The notes below the pieces were generated by a model that had not been told where the DNA came from, ran no database searches, and saw nothing but the letters and a program-made list of their open reading frames with translations. Shown here in pieces: positions 44,010 through 54,780 of a DNA stretch of 64,000 nucleotides. Within the stretch, counting starts at the first letter, position 1; the number at the start of each line of letters is the position of its first letter. Both the position numbers and the translations under genes were made by a program. Source of the stretch: Myotis daubentonii (lineage: Eukaryota; Chordata; Mammalia; Chiroptera; Vespertilionidae); NCBI RefSeq assembly GCF_963259705.1, contig NC_081844.1, forward strand, positions 36,707,341 through 36,771,340. Direction: 5' to 3'.

Positions 44010-44760
44010 CTCTCCCTCTGTTTTAATAACAGCTTTATTGTTATGCAGTTCATATACCATACACTTCACCTATTTACGCTGTACAAATCAATGGTGTTTA
44101 GTATAGTCATACAGTTGTGCAACCATCACCACAGTCAATTTTAGGACATTTTCATCACCCCCACAGGAAACCCTGTATGTAAGTCATTCCCCATTTTCTC
44201 TCATTTCTCCCTTTACCCTAGGAAAATACAAATCTATTTTCTGTTTTTATGGATTTGTCTGCTGTGGACATTTTATATAAATGAAGTAATATAATATGTG
44301 ATCTTTTGGCTTCTTTCACTTAGCATAAAATTTCAGGGTTTATCTATGTTGTAGTATAAGTACTTCACTTTTTAAAAATATATATTTTTTTATTTTAGAG
44401 AGGAAGGGAAGAGGGATAGAGAGATAGAAACATCAATGATGAGAGAGAATCATTGATCGGCTGCCTCCTGCACACCCCCTACTGGGGATCGAGCCCGAAA
44501 CCCAGGCATGTGCCCTTGGCCGGAATCAAACCTGGAACCCTTGGTCTGCAGGCCAGTGCTCTATCCACTGAGCCAAACTGGCTAGGGCTAAGTACTTCAC
44601 TTATTAATTGCTGAGTAATATTCCATTGTGTGGTTATACTACATTTTATTCATGTTGATGGACATTTTGGTTCTTTTTACTTTTTGTCTATTATGAATAA
44701 TGCTGCTCTGATCTTTGTGTACAAGTTTTTGTGTGGACATTAGTTTTTAAATTAATTTGA
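44010..44760 (-). mobile_element. Old L1 3' region, antisense, interrupted by a SINE
   Basis: Antisense L1 with CAATGGTGTTTAGTATAGTC, GTGCAACCATCACCACAGTC and CACTTAGCATAAAATTTCAG. After the VES insert it resumes with GCTGAGTAATATTCCATTGT. Confidence 0.85.
44371..44588 (-). mobile_element. VES-type SINE nested in L1
   Basis: The minus strand starts AGCCCTAGCCAGTTTGGCTC and contains GGTTCCAGGTTTGATTCCGG (B-box). It is flanked by exact 14-bp duplications TAAGTACTTCACTT (44357-44370 and 44589-44602). Confidence 0.93.
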
Positions 44761-45164
44761 CAAAACTTGTGTTGTATCTGCTCTATGGTTAAGGTAGTAC
44801 AAGGGAAACCTGAGGTATAAGACCCCCCCCCTTATTTTTTTACCCTAGAGTGGGGAGATGTGGAAAGAAAAGCAAGGCATCCTCTGAGCCAGGCTCCAGG
44901 ACCTGGTGTACCTGGTGCTAGAGCCCAGAGATGATGACAGATACCTGCCTGCAGGGGTCCATTACATGATAGGACATGCTCCCTGCAGGAAAAAAGTGTT
45001 ACAAGGACAACAGGGGCAGCTCTTCGCCCTTTTCCAACCACCATATCACCCATCAGAGACAGTTTCAGGCTGCCATGGGGCTGGATTAGATGATCTCTAA
45101 ATCCTTCCCAGGTCTTAGATGGGAAGATGGGAGTATTGGGATGGGGGCTCTAAACCCTCTCTCC

Positions 45165-45166
<2 letters not shown>
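44761..45166. other. Unassigned sequence
   Basis: No gene. Frames at 44832-45100 on both strands have no known family. Confidence 0.3.
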
Positions 45167-45200
<34 letters not shown>

Positions 45201-45214
45201 AGTGTGTGTGTGCA

Positions 45215-45262
<48 letters not shown>
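45167..45262. repeat. (TG)n microsatellite, interrupted
   Basis: Nearly 100 bp of TG with short interruptions (GAGAGTG, CATGTGAG). Confidence 0.95.
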
Positions 45263-45263
<1 letters not shown>

Positions 45264-46150
45264 GAAGCTTAACTTTTATTTCTGGAATGTTGTGATGCTT
45301 TTTCCCTTGTAAGAAATGTATAGAAGTGCTGTTCTCAATACAAAATATGGTTAAAGAACCGACTTCCCTTCAATTTATTGAAAAATTTTCCAGGCTAATA
45401 TCTTTGTCAAAGCTTTGTAGTAAAGCAGATTTTGTGTGTGTGGTAGTGGGGGGAAAGGGGAGAGATTGCCTCTTGTAAGGCAGAATTTGCTTGGCATTAT
45501 CTCTTAAAGTCTTTATTTCCAGCAAAAATCTTGTAAACATGCTGTTTGGATTTAAATGACGGGTGGACCACATTTCATGAAGAGGTCACTGGGAGAAAAC
45601 TGTCTCTAAATACTTAACTCATTTTTTTTAAGGAGATACATTTCCAATTTTGGAATATGAATTCTTAATGGGCATTTTACTGTTAAATTTGTTAGAAAAT
45701 GTTTATAGAGTTTCCCTTAGGAAGATACCTTTATAACTTGAAATCTTTTAAAACCTTTTAGGAACACTGGTCAGTATCATGCTTAACAGGGTGTTGAAAT
45801 CAAGTGCTTTTCCTCTTTTAGTTCTTGCACTTTGTCCATTGAAAATGTGCAAAGAAGTCCATCTGAAATTCTCTTTGGGCCACTTAATTCAGCTTCATTA
45901 CAGAGAAAGTGGAATAAAATATTATCAAACAAACCCAGCAGGTGATTGGAAATATAGTTGGGGTGAATCAATGGCTCATCCTTAAAATGGCTTTATTTTT
46001 CCATTTCATGAATTTAGCCAGAGGGTCCTTTTAAGCTAAAACTCTAGGCAATATTTTTCCTCTGCAGGGTTAGTTAGAGAAGATGGGTAAATAGATTTTA
46101 GTTTTTAAAACTATGAATACAAAAGGTCACTTGAATTCCAAATATATAAA
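45263..46150. other. No gene recognised
   Basis: Unique-looking AT-rich sequence. Confidence 0.35.
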
Positions 46151-46179
46151 TTTATAAATTCAGTTACGTTCTAGAATAA

Positions 46180-46750
46180 ATAGAAGTAATTAGGACTGCA
46201 TTAGTGCAGCATTAATTAACATTGCTAATTCTGTCTATGTAATTATGTCAAATAATAACACAAATAAAATGTATAAATATCAAATGAATACGACAGGAGC
46301 CTCCCTTCTCTTTTTAACGCCACCACATTACAGCGTCAGATTATGAACACAATATCATCAGGCTTCCAGACACCCACTTCTAAATACAGGCGGCATGAAC
46401 TCTAATGAAAACATGAACTCCAGTATAAATCTCCTCTGCCACCTGGTTCAACTAGGGGCTGCCTAGCAAGCCAATAATTCCGTTCCTCCGAGCATTGCTG
46501 AGAATATTTATATAATTAAATATCATCTGTTTCCCCATTTAATTCCTGGTGGCTTTTTTTCCCTGGCTGTTTCTGCTATTTCCTTGGGCAGGAATGGCCC
46601 AATAATGTTGCCGCCGCTCTGATGGATTATCTTCATTAGCTACTTGGGGTGATGAGTCCCCGAGTAACGCTGAATTTGATTTACCGTGTGCAAAAGCCGA
46701 ACCTTTTGTGAAAGCTCTAAGTAGGGCAGGTTTTATGCAGTTTGTTTGAA
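46180..46750. other. Possible conserved non-coding block
   Basis: Repeat-free sequence with dense homeodomain-like words (GCATTAATTAACATTGCTAA, ATGTAATTATGTCAAATAAT), retained CpGs and palindromic pieces such as TTCATTAGCTACTTGGGG. No coding signal. The texture is that of developmental enhancers; conservation is untested. Confidence 0.35.
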
Positions 46751-46819
46751 GAAGGGGGGAAAAAAATAAAGTCGTTCTTTTAGGAAACAATTTTGGAAAA
46801 TACTTTGTTCTCCTAGGTA

Positions 46820-47030
46820 CAGTGGTTGGCAAACTCATTAGTCAACGGAGCCAAATATCAACAGTACAACGATTGAAATTTCTTTTGAGAGCCAAAATTT
46901 TTTAAACTTAAACTATATAGGTAGTACATTGTTATTAACTTAATTAGGGTACTCCTAAGGCTTAGGAAGAGCCACACTCAAGGGACCAAAGAGCCACATG
47001 TGGCTCGCGAGCTGCAGTTTGCTGACCATG
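46820..47030 (+). mobile_element. Short hAT-type element, a third family
   Basis: The 5' end CAGTGGTTGGCAAACTCATT and 3' end GCAGTTTGCTGACCATG form imperfect inverted repeats. The interior contains AAGAGCCACACTCAAGGGAC and GAGCCACATGTGGCTCGCGA. No clear 8-bp duplication is visible. Confidence 0.75.
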
Positions 47031-47239
47031 GGGAGAACTTCTTTTTACAGGATATCAGCAAAGTAATGATATTGAAAATCCTTTTTGATAAAGAAAAGGC
47101 GAATGAAGAACAAGTTGTTCTAAAAAGAACACAGGAGACCCGAGCTAAATCTAGGGGTAATGCTGATACTAGGCACAATTTTTGGGGTCTCAGTTTCTGT
47201 GTTTGAGAAGCAGGGAACTGGGTTGGTGGTTCTCCAAGG

Positions 47240-47520
47240 CCCCTTCCGCAAGAAACCAGGTTTTGGAGTTGGCAGATGTGTGTGACTCCTGCCCCTGGCA
47301 TTGGTAGTGTGGCTCCTGGGGAAGTCACCCAGTCTCTTTAAGCCTCAGGCTCTGCATCTTTAAAGTGGGCACACACCACTTCTTTCTTCTCACTTGTTTC
47401 AGGGCAGTGGTGAGGACTACATAGGAAAATGCACTGAAAGCAACTGCACAGAGCCCAAGGCCATACAAGCAGGGGAAGTGGGATTCAAATGCAGGCTTGC
47501 TGACTGGAGCCCTCATACCC
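47240..47520 (-). mobile_element. MIR, antisense
   Basis: GGGGAAGTCACCCAGTCTCT, TTAAGCCTCAGGCTCTGCAT and TTTAAAGTGGGCAC follow the antisense MIR pattern. Confidence 0.7.
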
Positions 47521-47599
47521 TTAGCTATGATTGGATCCTGTGAAATGGGAGGTCATGTAGTAACTATCATGGTGCCTTAGAATCAGTAGACTGTTGTGC

Positions 47600-47770
47600 T
47601 CAGAACCTAGGGTGGGTCCTTAGCTGTGTTGCTAAACTTCTTCATATCATTTCAATTTTCTCTTCAGTAGAACAGTACCCACTGTTCAGGGCTGCCGTGA
47701 GAAGGAAGTGAGGCCAAGTGTGTGGAACTGCTGTATATACTGCTAAGCAAATGCAAATGCTTGTTCCATT
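47600..47770 (-). mobile_element. MIR, antisense, decayed
   Basis: TTCAATTTTCTCTTCAGTAG, AACAGTACCCACTGTTCAGG and GCTGCCGTGAGAAGGAAG match an antisense MIR. Confidence 0.6.
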
Positions 47771-48310
47771 AAAATGTCATGAGGCAGTTGATCATTGAAC
47801 CATAGCTAGTTATGCCATTTACCTTGGAGGTGGGGCATTATGCCTTCTGAGCTATAGAGAAAAAAATCCTTTTTTAGTGCCACATTAGAAAACCAGATAA
47901 AGCCAGTAGATATCTGGAAGTTGGAAGAATAAGGGTAAAATCAGGATGGCATTGGGTAGAAATAGAGTTCTATTGCATGCTAGTGCACTCTGGATCAAAG
48001 GACCATCTATCTGTTGATAAGAGTCAGGCACAGGATAAGTAAAGTGGGAGCCACAGGCATCATCAAGGGGGAAGGTAGGCTTGCGTAGGAACCTCAGCAG
48101 GGCACAGACCTGACTGAGATGGACACTGGATGCCCGTGAGGCAGCAGACGGCCGCTGGAACAGGAGCAGGTTTAAATCTCGATGCTTTATAGAACTAGTC
48201 TTTCTGCTTTCTGTGTTTTGAATGCACAAAGGAGAAAAATACTGCAGATCCACCCCTGGAAATATAAAAGGAGATCATTCTCTCAATATGTTTTATCTTG
48301 TACTTCATTC
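47771..48310. other. Unassigned sequence
   Basis: The minus-strand frame at 48253-47885 (122 codons) shows no known domain and no splice context. Confidence 0.3.
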
Positions 48311-48491
48311 TTTAAAAATATATTTTTATTGAGAGAGAGAAATGGAGAGGGAGAGAGAGAAACATCAATGATGGGAATCATTGATTGGCTATCTCCTGCA
48401 TGCTTGCAATCTGAGCATATGCCCTGACCAGGAATCAAATCACGACCTCCTGGTTCATGGGTCAGTGCTCAACCACTGAGCCACACTGGCT
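48311..48491 (-). mobile_element. VES-type SINE
   Basis: The minus strand starts with AGTGTGGCTCAGTGGTTGAG and contains GGTCGTGATTTGATTCCTGG. It has a GA-rich tail on the left. Confidence 0.85.
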
Positions 48492-48750
48492 ATATATGAT
48501 TCTTGAGGTCTTTCTCTTAAGTTTTCTCCAACCCCCATGATTCTCCTCTTAAGAAATGCTTCCCCCCCCCCCTTAAAACCATATACTCATTGCAGCTAAA
48601 CTAATATCACAAAACAGTACTTTTAACTGGACATAAAGAGAAAATGAGGCTTAGATGTATAGGTCTTTCTCATTAGTCCTGAATTGTTATCTTTTACAGT
48701 TTAATGTAATTCTAATTCTATTTTTCCTGACCTCCTTTCTTTTAATTTCT

Positions 48751-48924
48751 TTTAAAAATTTATTGATGAGAGAGAGAGAGAAAGAGAGGGAGAAACATCT
48801 GTTTCTTGTTCCACTTATTTATGCATTCATTTGTTGATTCTTGTATGTGCCCTGACCGGGGATCGAACCTGCAACCTTGGCATATCAGGACCATGCTCTA
48901 ACCAACTGACCTACCTGGCCAGGG
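48751..48924 (-). mobile_element. VES-type SINE
   Basis: The minus strand begins CCCTGGCCAGGTAGGTCAGT and contains GGTTGCAGGTTCGATCCCCG, a well-kept B-box. It has a GA-rich tail. GACCT-type flanks are compatible with a degraded duplication. Confidence 0.88.
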
Positions 48925-49365
48925 ACCTGCCTCTTTTCTTGATTGCTATGTTCCTGTTAAAGTTTCTGTACATCCCTCCTGGGTGAAAAGTCCCTCGATG
49001 GGCTATTTACAGTCTTTGGGCTTCAGTATATTTGGCACCAGGCTTCTTCTGTTAGCTGTTAGCCCGGGCCCTCTATCTCACTGCTGTTTAGGGCAGTCAA
49101 AGAGACGGGCCTGGTGGGCTTCTCCAGCTTTGCAAGCGTTTTGTGCTGTGCTGGTTCTGACCTCTCCCCTTTTCTTTAGTACTCTCCAATAGGCTAAAAA
49201 AAAAAGTAAAATATTTAGTAAGCAAAATCCCATGTCACAGAGGATAGCAAAACTATTGGGATCACGTACTCATAATTTTTATTTTTAAGATTAATAATAT
49301 ATTTGAAAGCAGAATGCAATACCTGGAGCACAGTAGGACTTTAATAAATATTATTCTCTTTAGAA
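48925..49365. other. Unassigned; possible old LINE end near 49310-49360
   Basis: CACAGTAGGACTTTAATAAA resembles the end of an L2 or MIR. Confidence 0.35.
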
Positions 49366-49550
49366 CAGTTATCCTCAACCCTGGCTGCACGTAAAAATTA
49401 CCTGAGGAACTTAAAAAATACTGATGCCTAGGCTCCATCCTTGACCAATGAAGTCAGAATCTCAAGGGGTGAGGTCTAGGTGTTCATATTTTTAGAAAAC
49501 TTCCCAAGTAATTTTAATGTGCAGCCTAGGTTGAGAATTGCAGCAAATGG
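49366..49550 (+). mobile_element. MER5A-type element (old hAT-Charlie MITE)
   Basis: CAGTTATCCTCAACCCTGGC, TACCTGAGGAACTTAAAAAA, TACTGATGCCTAGGCTCCA and TTTAATGTGCAGCCTAGGTT, then GAGAATTG, match MER5A end to end. Confidence 0.88.
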
Positions 49551-50039
49551 CCTTTTTTTTTTTAAAAAAAAAATATTTCTTGAGGTGCTGGTTTCTAATT
49601 AGAGTTAATATCATTACAATTTAATGCATTTGTTTTGTTAAACTTAATGGGAACTAACATGTCTCTCTCCAATAATATACCCACTTTCTCTGGCATAAGC
49701 ACTTATTGTTTTTAAAAACTAGGTTTCCAATTAAAAACCTAAACTCACCCCAGGGCAGAACCTTAGAATTGCATCAAACAAAATTTTAGATCATGGATTT
49801 CAAATGGTTTCCCGACAAACCCAGTTTGAAGCAAGCCAGGGGGTAAGACAGGGGAAAGGTGGGCAGCAGTGAGTTCACACCTGGATTATGTGCCAGTTTG
49901 TGCACAGATGGCTTTAGTTTCTTAATGACACTTTACTAAACTCTTAGGTTTTTGTAGCCAGAGTCTATTTTCTAACTCCCAATTCAGGACACATAGGCTT
50001 GTAAATAAGCAAGTATATAGAGGACATTGTCATTGGAAC
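49551..50039. other. Unassigned sequence
   Basis: A T9A9 junction lies near 49561. No gene recognised. Confidence 0.35.
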
Positions 50040-50350
50040 TGGAACCTCAGTTTCCTCATCTGTAAATTGGAGGCTTTGAGGAGTCCCTCATGGGATTGCA
50101 GGGAGAATTAAATAATTGCTAACATTTACTGAGTGCATACTATGTGCCAAACACTATTCGAAGTTATAAAAAGGATGACATTATTTAAATATCAATACAT
50201 TTCTGTGAATAGGCGTCATCATCATCATCTTCCTTTTACAGACGAAGAACCCAAAGCACAGAGAGGCTAAGTAACTTACCTGAGATTCTAGGACTGGTCC
50301 ATGGGGTTCTGGGATTTGAACCTGTGCAGTATAATTCCAGAGTTTGTGCA
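50040..50350. mobile_element. Two MIRs in opposite orientations
   Basis: 50040-50120 is antisense (CAGTTTCCTCATCTGTAAAT). 50120-50350 is sense (CATTTACTGAGTGCATACTA, TTACAGACGAAGAACCCAAA, CTAAGTAACTTACCTGAG). They abut within a few bases. Confidence 0.8.
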
Positions 50351-50389
50351 CAAAAATCTCTGTGCTATTATATCCCATATATGAGTAAA

Positions 50390-50553
50390 GTCATACAGCT
50401 CTTGTCCTTTTCTGTCTGATTTATTTTTCTTAGCATAATACTCTCAAGATCCATCCATGTTGTCAAAAGTGGCAATATTTCATCTTTTTAAAGGTTGAGT
50501 AGTATTCCACTGTATATATGTACCACATCTTCTTTATCTAGTCATCCATTTAA
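50390..50553 (-). mobile_element. L1 3' region, inverted 5' part
   Basis: Antisense L1 ORF2-end sequence (TTCTTAGCATAATACTCTCA, GTAGTATTCCACTGTATATA). In L1 order it lies just upstream of 50554-50790, which is in sense orientation. This is the layout of a 5' inversion. Confidence 0.8.
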
Positions 50554-50790
50554 AAAGCAGCAAATAAACAAAACAAACAAACAGATTCATAGATACAGAC
50601 AACAGAATGGTGTTGACCAGAGGGGAAGGGCCATGGGGGGAAAACAAAGAGTAAAAGGGAAGGAGACTAGACTTCATGTGGTAAACACACAATAAAGTTA
50701 TAATATAGATGTTGTATTATAAAACACCTAAAATTTATATAATGCTATTCACCAATGCTACCCAAATAAATTTAATTAAAAACACACACA
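50554..50790 (+). mobile_element. L1 3' end, sense part
   Basis: CATAGATACAGACAACAGAA, TGGTGTTGACCAGAGGGGAA, AAGGAGACTAGACTTCATGT and CCCAAATAAATTTAATTAAA match an L1 3' UTR and its A-rich end. Confidence 0.85.
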
Positions 50791-51839
50791 AAAAATCCCC
50801 ATTGCCTAGGTCACACGAAGGTGCCTGAGATAGTGCCTGGCGCAGCAGAACAGACCCTCAGGAAAGAAAGAACCTGAGGCTAGTAAACTGGAAGGAGAAG
50901 AGGTGATCCTGTCTGCACTCAAAAGAGCTGAGACAGAATTGGCATGGGGCAGCTGGTGGAAGGGATGGTATGCTTTTTTAGAAGTTTTTGAGGGTTTGGT
51001 TACCTGAGTTGCAGGGGAGAATGAACTTGGAATATTGTTAATTAGTGGATAATAACATTCAAAGGTTGAAATGTGTAGAGATGCATTTTAGCATAATGGG
51101 GTGTGTGGGTATGTATGTGTGTGTGTGTGCCTATGTGTATGTAAGTCTGTGTCTATGTGTGTATATTTGTGAACATTTGTGTGTGCTTGTATGTTTGTTT
51201 AAGTGTATGTTTGTGTGTTGGAGAGTTACCTGGCAAGTGACCTGGCCTCACCCTTAAACTTGACATTCTCTGAGCTGGGGAATCTACATTTTACTTCTGG
51301 AATCTTGTATGCCCCCGCCCCATCATTCAGTTGATCATACTTTCAGGGTTGGATACTATTTCTGCCATCTCAGTTCAGTCCTTACTAAATGACGGGTTCA
51401 GCCCATTTCCTGGAATCTGTGAGCAGCCCTGCCTGCCAGCTGGGTGGCCTCAGATGTCTGCAGAGCCCACAGACTTACCCCCAAATCACAACGCTGGATA
51501 AATGTTACCACCATTTGGGACTGGTGTCCAGGTTGCTCTCCGTCTCCTTGCCCCACTCTGCACCCTCTGACCCCTTTAATTAAGTCAGGCACCCTGCAGA
51601 AAGGTCTGGGATAAATCTAGTGTGCTCCTAGGGTTGAGAAACCCTGGCTGCTCACACCTAACCTATGGAGAGGACCGAGTTATACAGAGAAGTTAGTCTC
51701 ATCATAGTGCAGAAAGGCAGCAGAGCCAAATACCTTAACTCCAGGTTATTATGCCTTTTCCGTTCTCCCCTTTCTCTATCATCCTCCAACATTGCCCTTG
51801 CCCCCTCTCCCACGCAAGGAATTAAAATGTTTTGTCTGG
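50791..51839. other. No gene; degenerate TG-rich stretch at 51100-51225
   Basis: The frames at 51389-51592 on both strands have no known family. The TG/TATG-rich region is simple sequence. Confidence 0.35.
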
Positions 51840-52330
51840 AAGTAAGCGGACTTGACAAACATGGCCAGGGCTCCCGCGGCAGCTGTGTTCAGCGTGTTTG
51901 GATGCTAGCGATGCGAGCTTTAACATGGAGATTGGTGTCCAAAGGCGTTCGATATCGCCATGTCCATTTCCATTGTGCTGAACATCACGTGGAAACCAAT
52001 CAAATAATGATCTTGGGAATGAAATATTCAACGAACAATGTTATTAACATATAAAAGACTTATGGGCAAATCACTTTTAAGTATGACAAGGCTTCAAAAT
52101 GTGTTTCATTTGAGCATGGGGAGAAAGGCTTTGGGGGGTTGTTTATCAGCAGTGCCATGAGGGAGGCTTATTTCTTCCCTTTAAATCTGGATGAATATGC
52201 ATGTGTGCGCTGCATGATAATAGCAATCACGCCAGCCAGGAGATTAGCTGAGCTTGTGCTCCAGTAATTCCAGCATGCAAATTCCAAGTACAGAGCAGGC
52301 AGAGGAGGCGTGTGCCGCATTTTGCCCTCC
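51840..52330. other. Possible conserved non-coding block
   Basis: Repeat-free with several retained CpGs (GGCGTTCGATATCGCCATG, GATGCTAGCGATGCGAGC) and POU/homeodomain-like words (CATGCAAATTCC, AATCAAATAATGAT). No coding signal across frames. Possible regulatory element. Confidence 0.35.
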
Positions 52331-52719
52331 TCTACCTCCCAACCTTTGTGCTGTGTGCTGGATGTGCCTCAGGGACCTTCGCAAAGTCAAAGCCTGCATA
52401 GGTGGGTCCTTGCATGGATGCGGATCCACTCTCGCATATTGTAATATTGTGAGAGATACAGAGAGGAGTGCATGAAATTTAATGAATAATTATAGATACC
52501 CATGTAATCCCTCCCACCCCCAGGAAAAGAATATTGCCAGTGCCCTAGAAGACCCTCCCCAGCCCCCTAACCCAGATGTTGTTTAAGAAAACCGGATATG
52601 GAGAGCAGACACGTGGGTGACCAGGAATGGAAAAGCTCTGTTAGGTCTTGGCAGTGCCACTTCTTGACCAGAGGATGGTTCCTTTCCTTTCTGATATTTA
52701 GGAGGCAGTAGGGTTTGTG
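52331..52719. other. Unassigned sequence
   Basis: No gene or repeat recognised. Confidence 0.35.
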
Positions 52720-52905
52720 GAACCCCATTGTGGGTTGCACATCTTTGTGACCTTGGGCAAGACCCCTGTGCTCCTTGTGCCCTAGTTTTCCTATCTGTAA
52801 AATGGGGACAATGAAAGTACCTACCTCATGGGACTGTTGTGAGGATCGAATGTGTTAATACATGCAAAATGCTCAAAACTATGTCAGGCACGTGTATGTT
52901 TTTAG
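52720..52905 (-). mobile_element. MIR, antisense, well preserved
   Basis: TTTGTGACCTTGGGCAAGAC, TTTTCCTATCTGTAAAATGG and GGACTGTTGTGAGGATCGAA are the antisense MIR. Confidence 0.92.
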
Positions 52906-53194
52906 TTACTGCTGCTACTACTTTTAGTATTATTAATGCTCTTGGCTCTATGTAGATGTGTGATTTTGTGTGTGGAATTCTCAGTCTGGAAAATAATACC
53001 AACATATACAGATGTCTGTATTATTTTGGTCCATCCATGTCGCTGGGGGATTGTCATCCCAGGCCAGCTCAGATGTCTCAGCCATGTGCATTGTTTCTCC
53101 CTCCTCTCCCAGGAAGAATATTGCAACTTGGCCCAAAAATAATTTTTAAGAGAATGCTTGAGTATGAATATGATTATTGGTGGTAGGGAGGAAA

Positions 53195-53365
53195 GAGCTA
53201 ACATTGATTGAATATCTAAACAATGCCTTTTAACCCTAGGGGGAAAAAAAGCCCTGTACAATAAGGCACTTTTAGCTCATTTTACAGATTAGGCAATGAA
53301 GCTCAGAGAAGTGAAGCAACTTGGCTGATGTCACACAGTAAGTGGTTCAGCTGGGCATCAAACAT
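53195..53365 (+). mobile_element. MIR
   Basis: GAGCTAACATTGATTGAATA, CTCATTTTACAGATTAGGCA and GTCACACAGTAAGTGGTTCA follow MIR order. Confidence 0.85.
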
Positions 53366-54114
53366 GAGTCTATTTTCGGAGACTTCAGGGGCTTCAAGCT
53401 CATTTAGTCCAACCTCCCAACCATGCAGGAATATTTTCTTCTACACACCTGCTAAGTGAAAACCAGGCTTTGCTTGAATAAATCATAGATTTAGAAGAGC
53501 ATGGCATCTTGCTTGAATATGCTAAGTATATACCAGGGTCCTGATTTATAGTTTCCAGCCACAGGTAATGCTGCTGGACTTCAAGGCATGTATAGATATT
53601 CATGACCAAAAGATGCACAAATTGTTCTTAATCACTATGTGTTATGGGCAGGCTTTGAGTTTGAACCCCATAAAGGGAATGTTATAAAAGTGCTTCTGCA
53701 TTTGTATACTTTTTCTCATAACCTTCTCTCATGGTGGCAGGACATAGCTCTCTTTATCCAGATACTCAAATTGGGACATCAGCTATAACAACCTTCGAGG
53801 GCTTCCGAGTGACAATGCAGCAAAGACAGGGGTGGAATCCTAAGTCTGTTGGGGCTATTGTTAGGGTCTAATATATTCCCTCACTTCTTTATTGGTCTAT
53901 CTGTCCAACTGAAGAATTTTTAGAATAGGAAAGGTGGCAAAAAACCTTAGCCTATTCTTCAACCTGCATTATTGTGTAAATAAAGTAGAGCACTTTACTT
54001 CTACCAAGGGAAGTTAATAGAAAGGGTTATTTAACTATTTGTATGCCTGCTGATTTTTATTCAGTGTCTCCATTAACTGTATTAGTGCTATTTTAGTTTA
54101 TTAGTGTTTGCTCA
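53366..54114. other. No gene recognised
   Basis: Unique-looking sequence. Confidence 0.35.
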
Positions 54115-54365
54115 TTTCAGAACTACTCTTTATGAAATTAACTCAAAGTGGATCAAAACCATAGACATAAACATAAAACCATCAGATTTCCTGAAGAAAA
54201 CATTGGAGAAAATCTTTATGACCTTGAGCTAGGTAAATAATTCTTACATAGGCAAAAACAACAACAATAACAAAATCCAACTAACTGGACTTCAAAAAAA
54301 AAGTGTTCTTTGAGAGACATTAAGAAAATGAGAAGACAATTTTTGCACATATTTATCCCTAACCA
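54115..54365 (+). mobile_element. L1 ORF2 fragment, sense
   Basis: It translates to NSKWIKTIDINIKPSDFLKK, near the C-terminal part of ORF2. The same segment in the young L1 at 5775-5840 reads [20 protein letters not shown]. Confidence 0.8.
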
Positions 54366-54780
54366 TTTCATTTTGTTTGAAGCTATTATAAATAACATCT
54401 TTAAAAACTTTCCATTTCTAACTGCTCATTGTTAGTAAATAAAAATTTATTTGATTTTTGTATGTTGACTCCTATCCTGAGATCTTTTAAACTCCTATTA
54501 ATTCTAATAACCTTTTGGCCCATTCCTTGGTATTTTCTATGTAGTCCATCCTGTCTTTGTGAATAATGATGGTTTGATTTTTCTTTGCCAATCTAAATGC
54601 ATTTTATTCCTTTTCTTATCTTATTGGACTGGCAAGGACCTCTTGCATGATGTTGAGTAGGTAGATAGAATACAGTGGATAGGCCTCACCTGGTTCTTGA
54701 TCTTTGGGGAAAAGTCCTTAGTCATTCTCCACTGAGAACAATGCTGGCCTTTTGCTAGTGAGTCTCTAGCTTGGTTTTCT
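54366..54780 (-). mobile_element. Old L1 ORF2 fragment, antisense
   Basis: On the minus strand it encodes RT-region sequence of L1 (for example the complement of TCTTGCATGATGTTGAGTAG, and GGACTGGCAAGGACCTCTTG). It abuts a sense fragment of a different part of ORF2. Confidence 0.65.
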
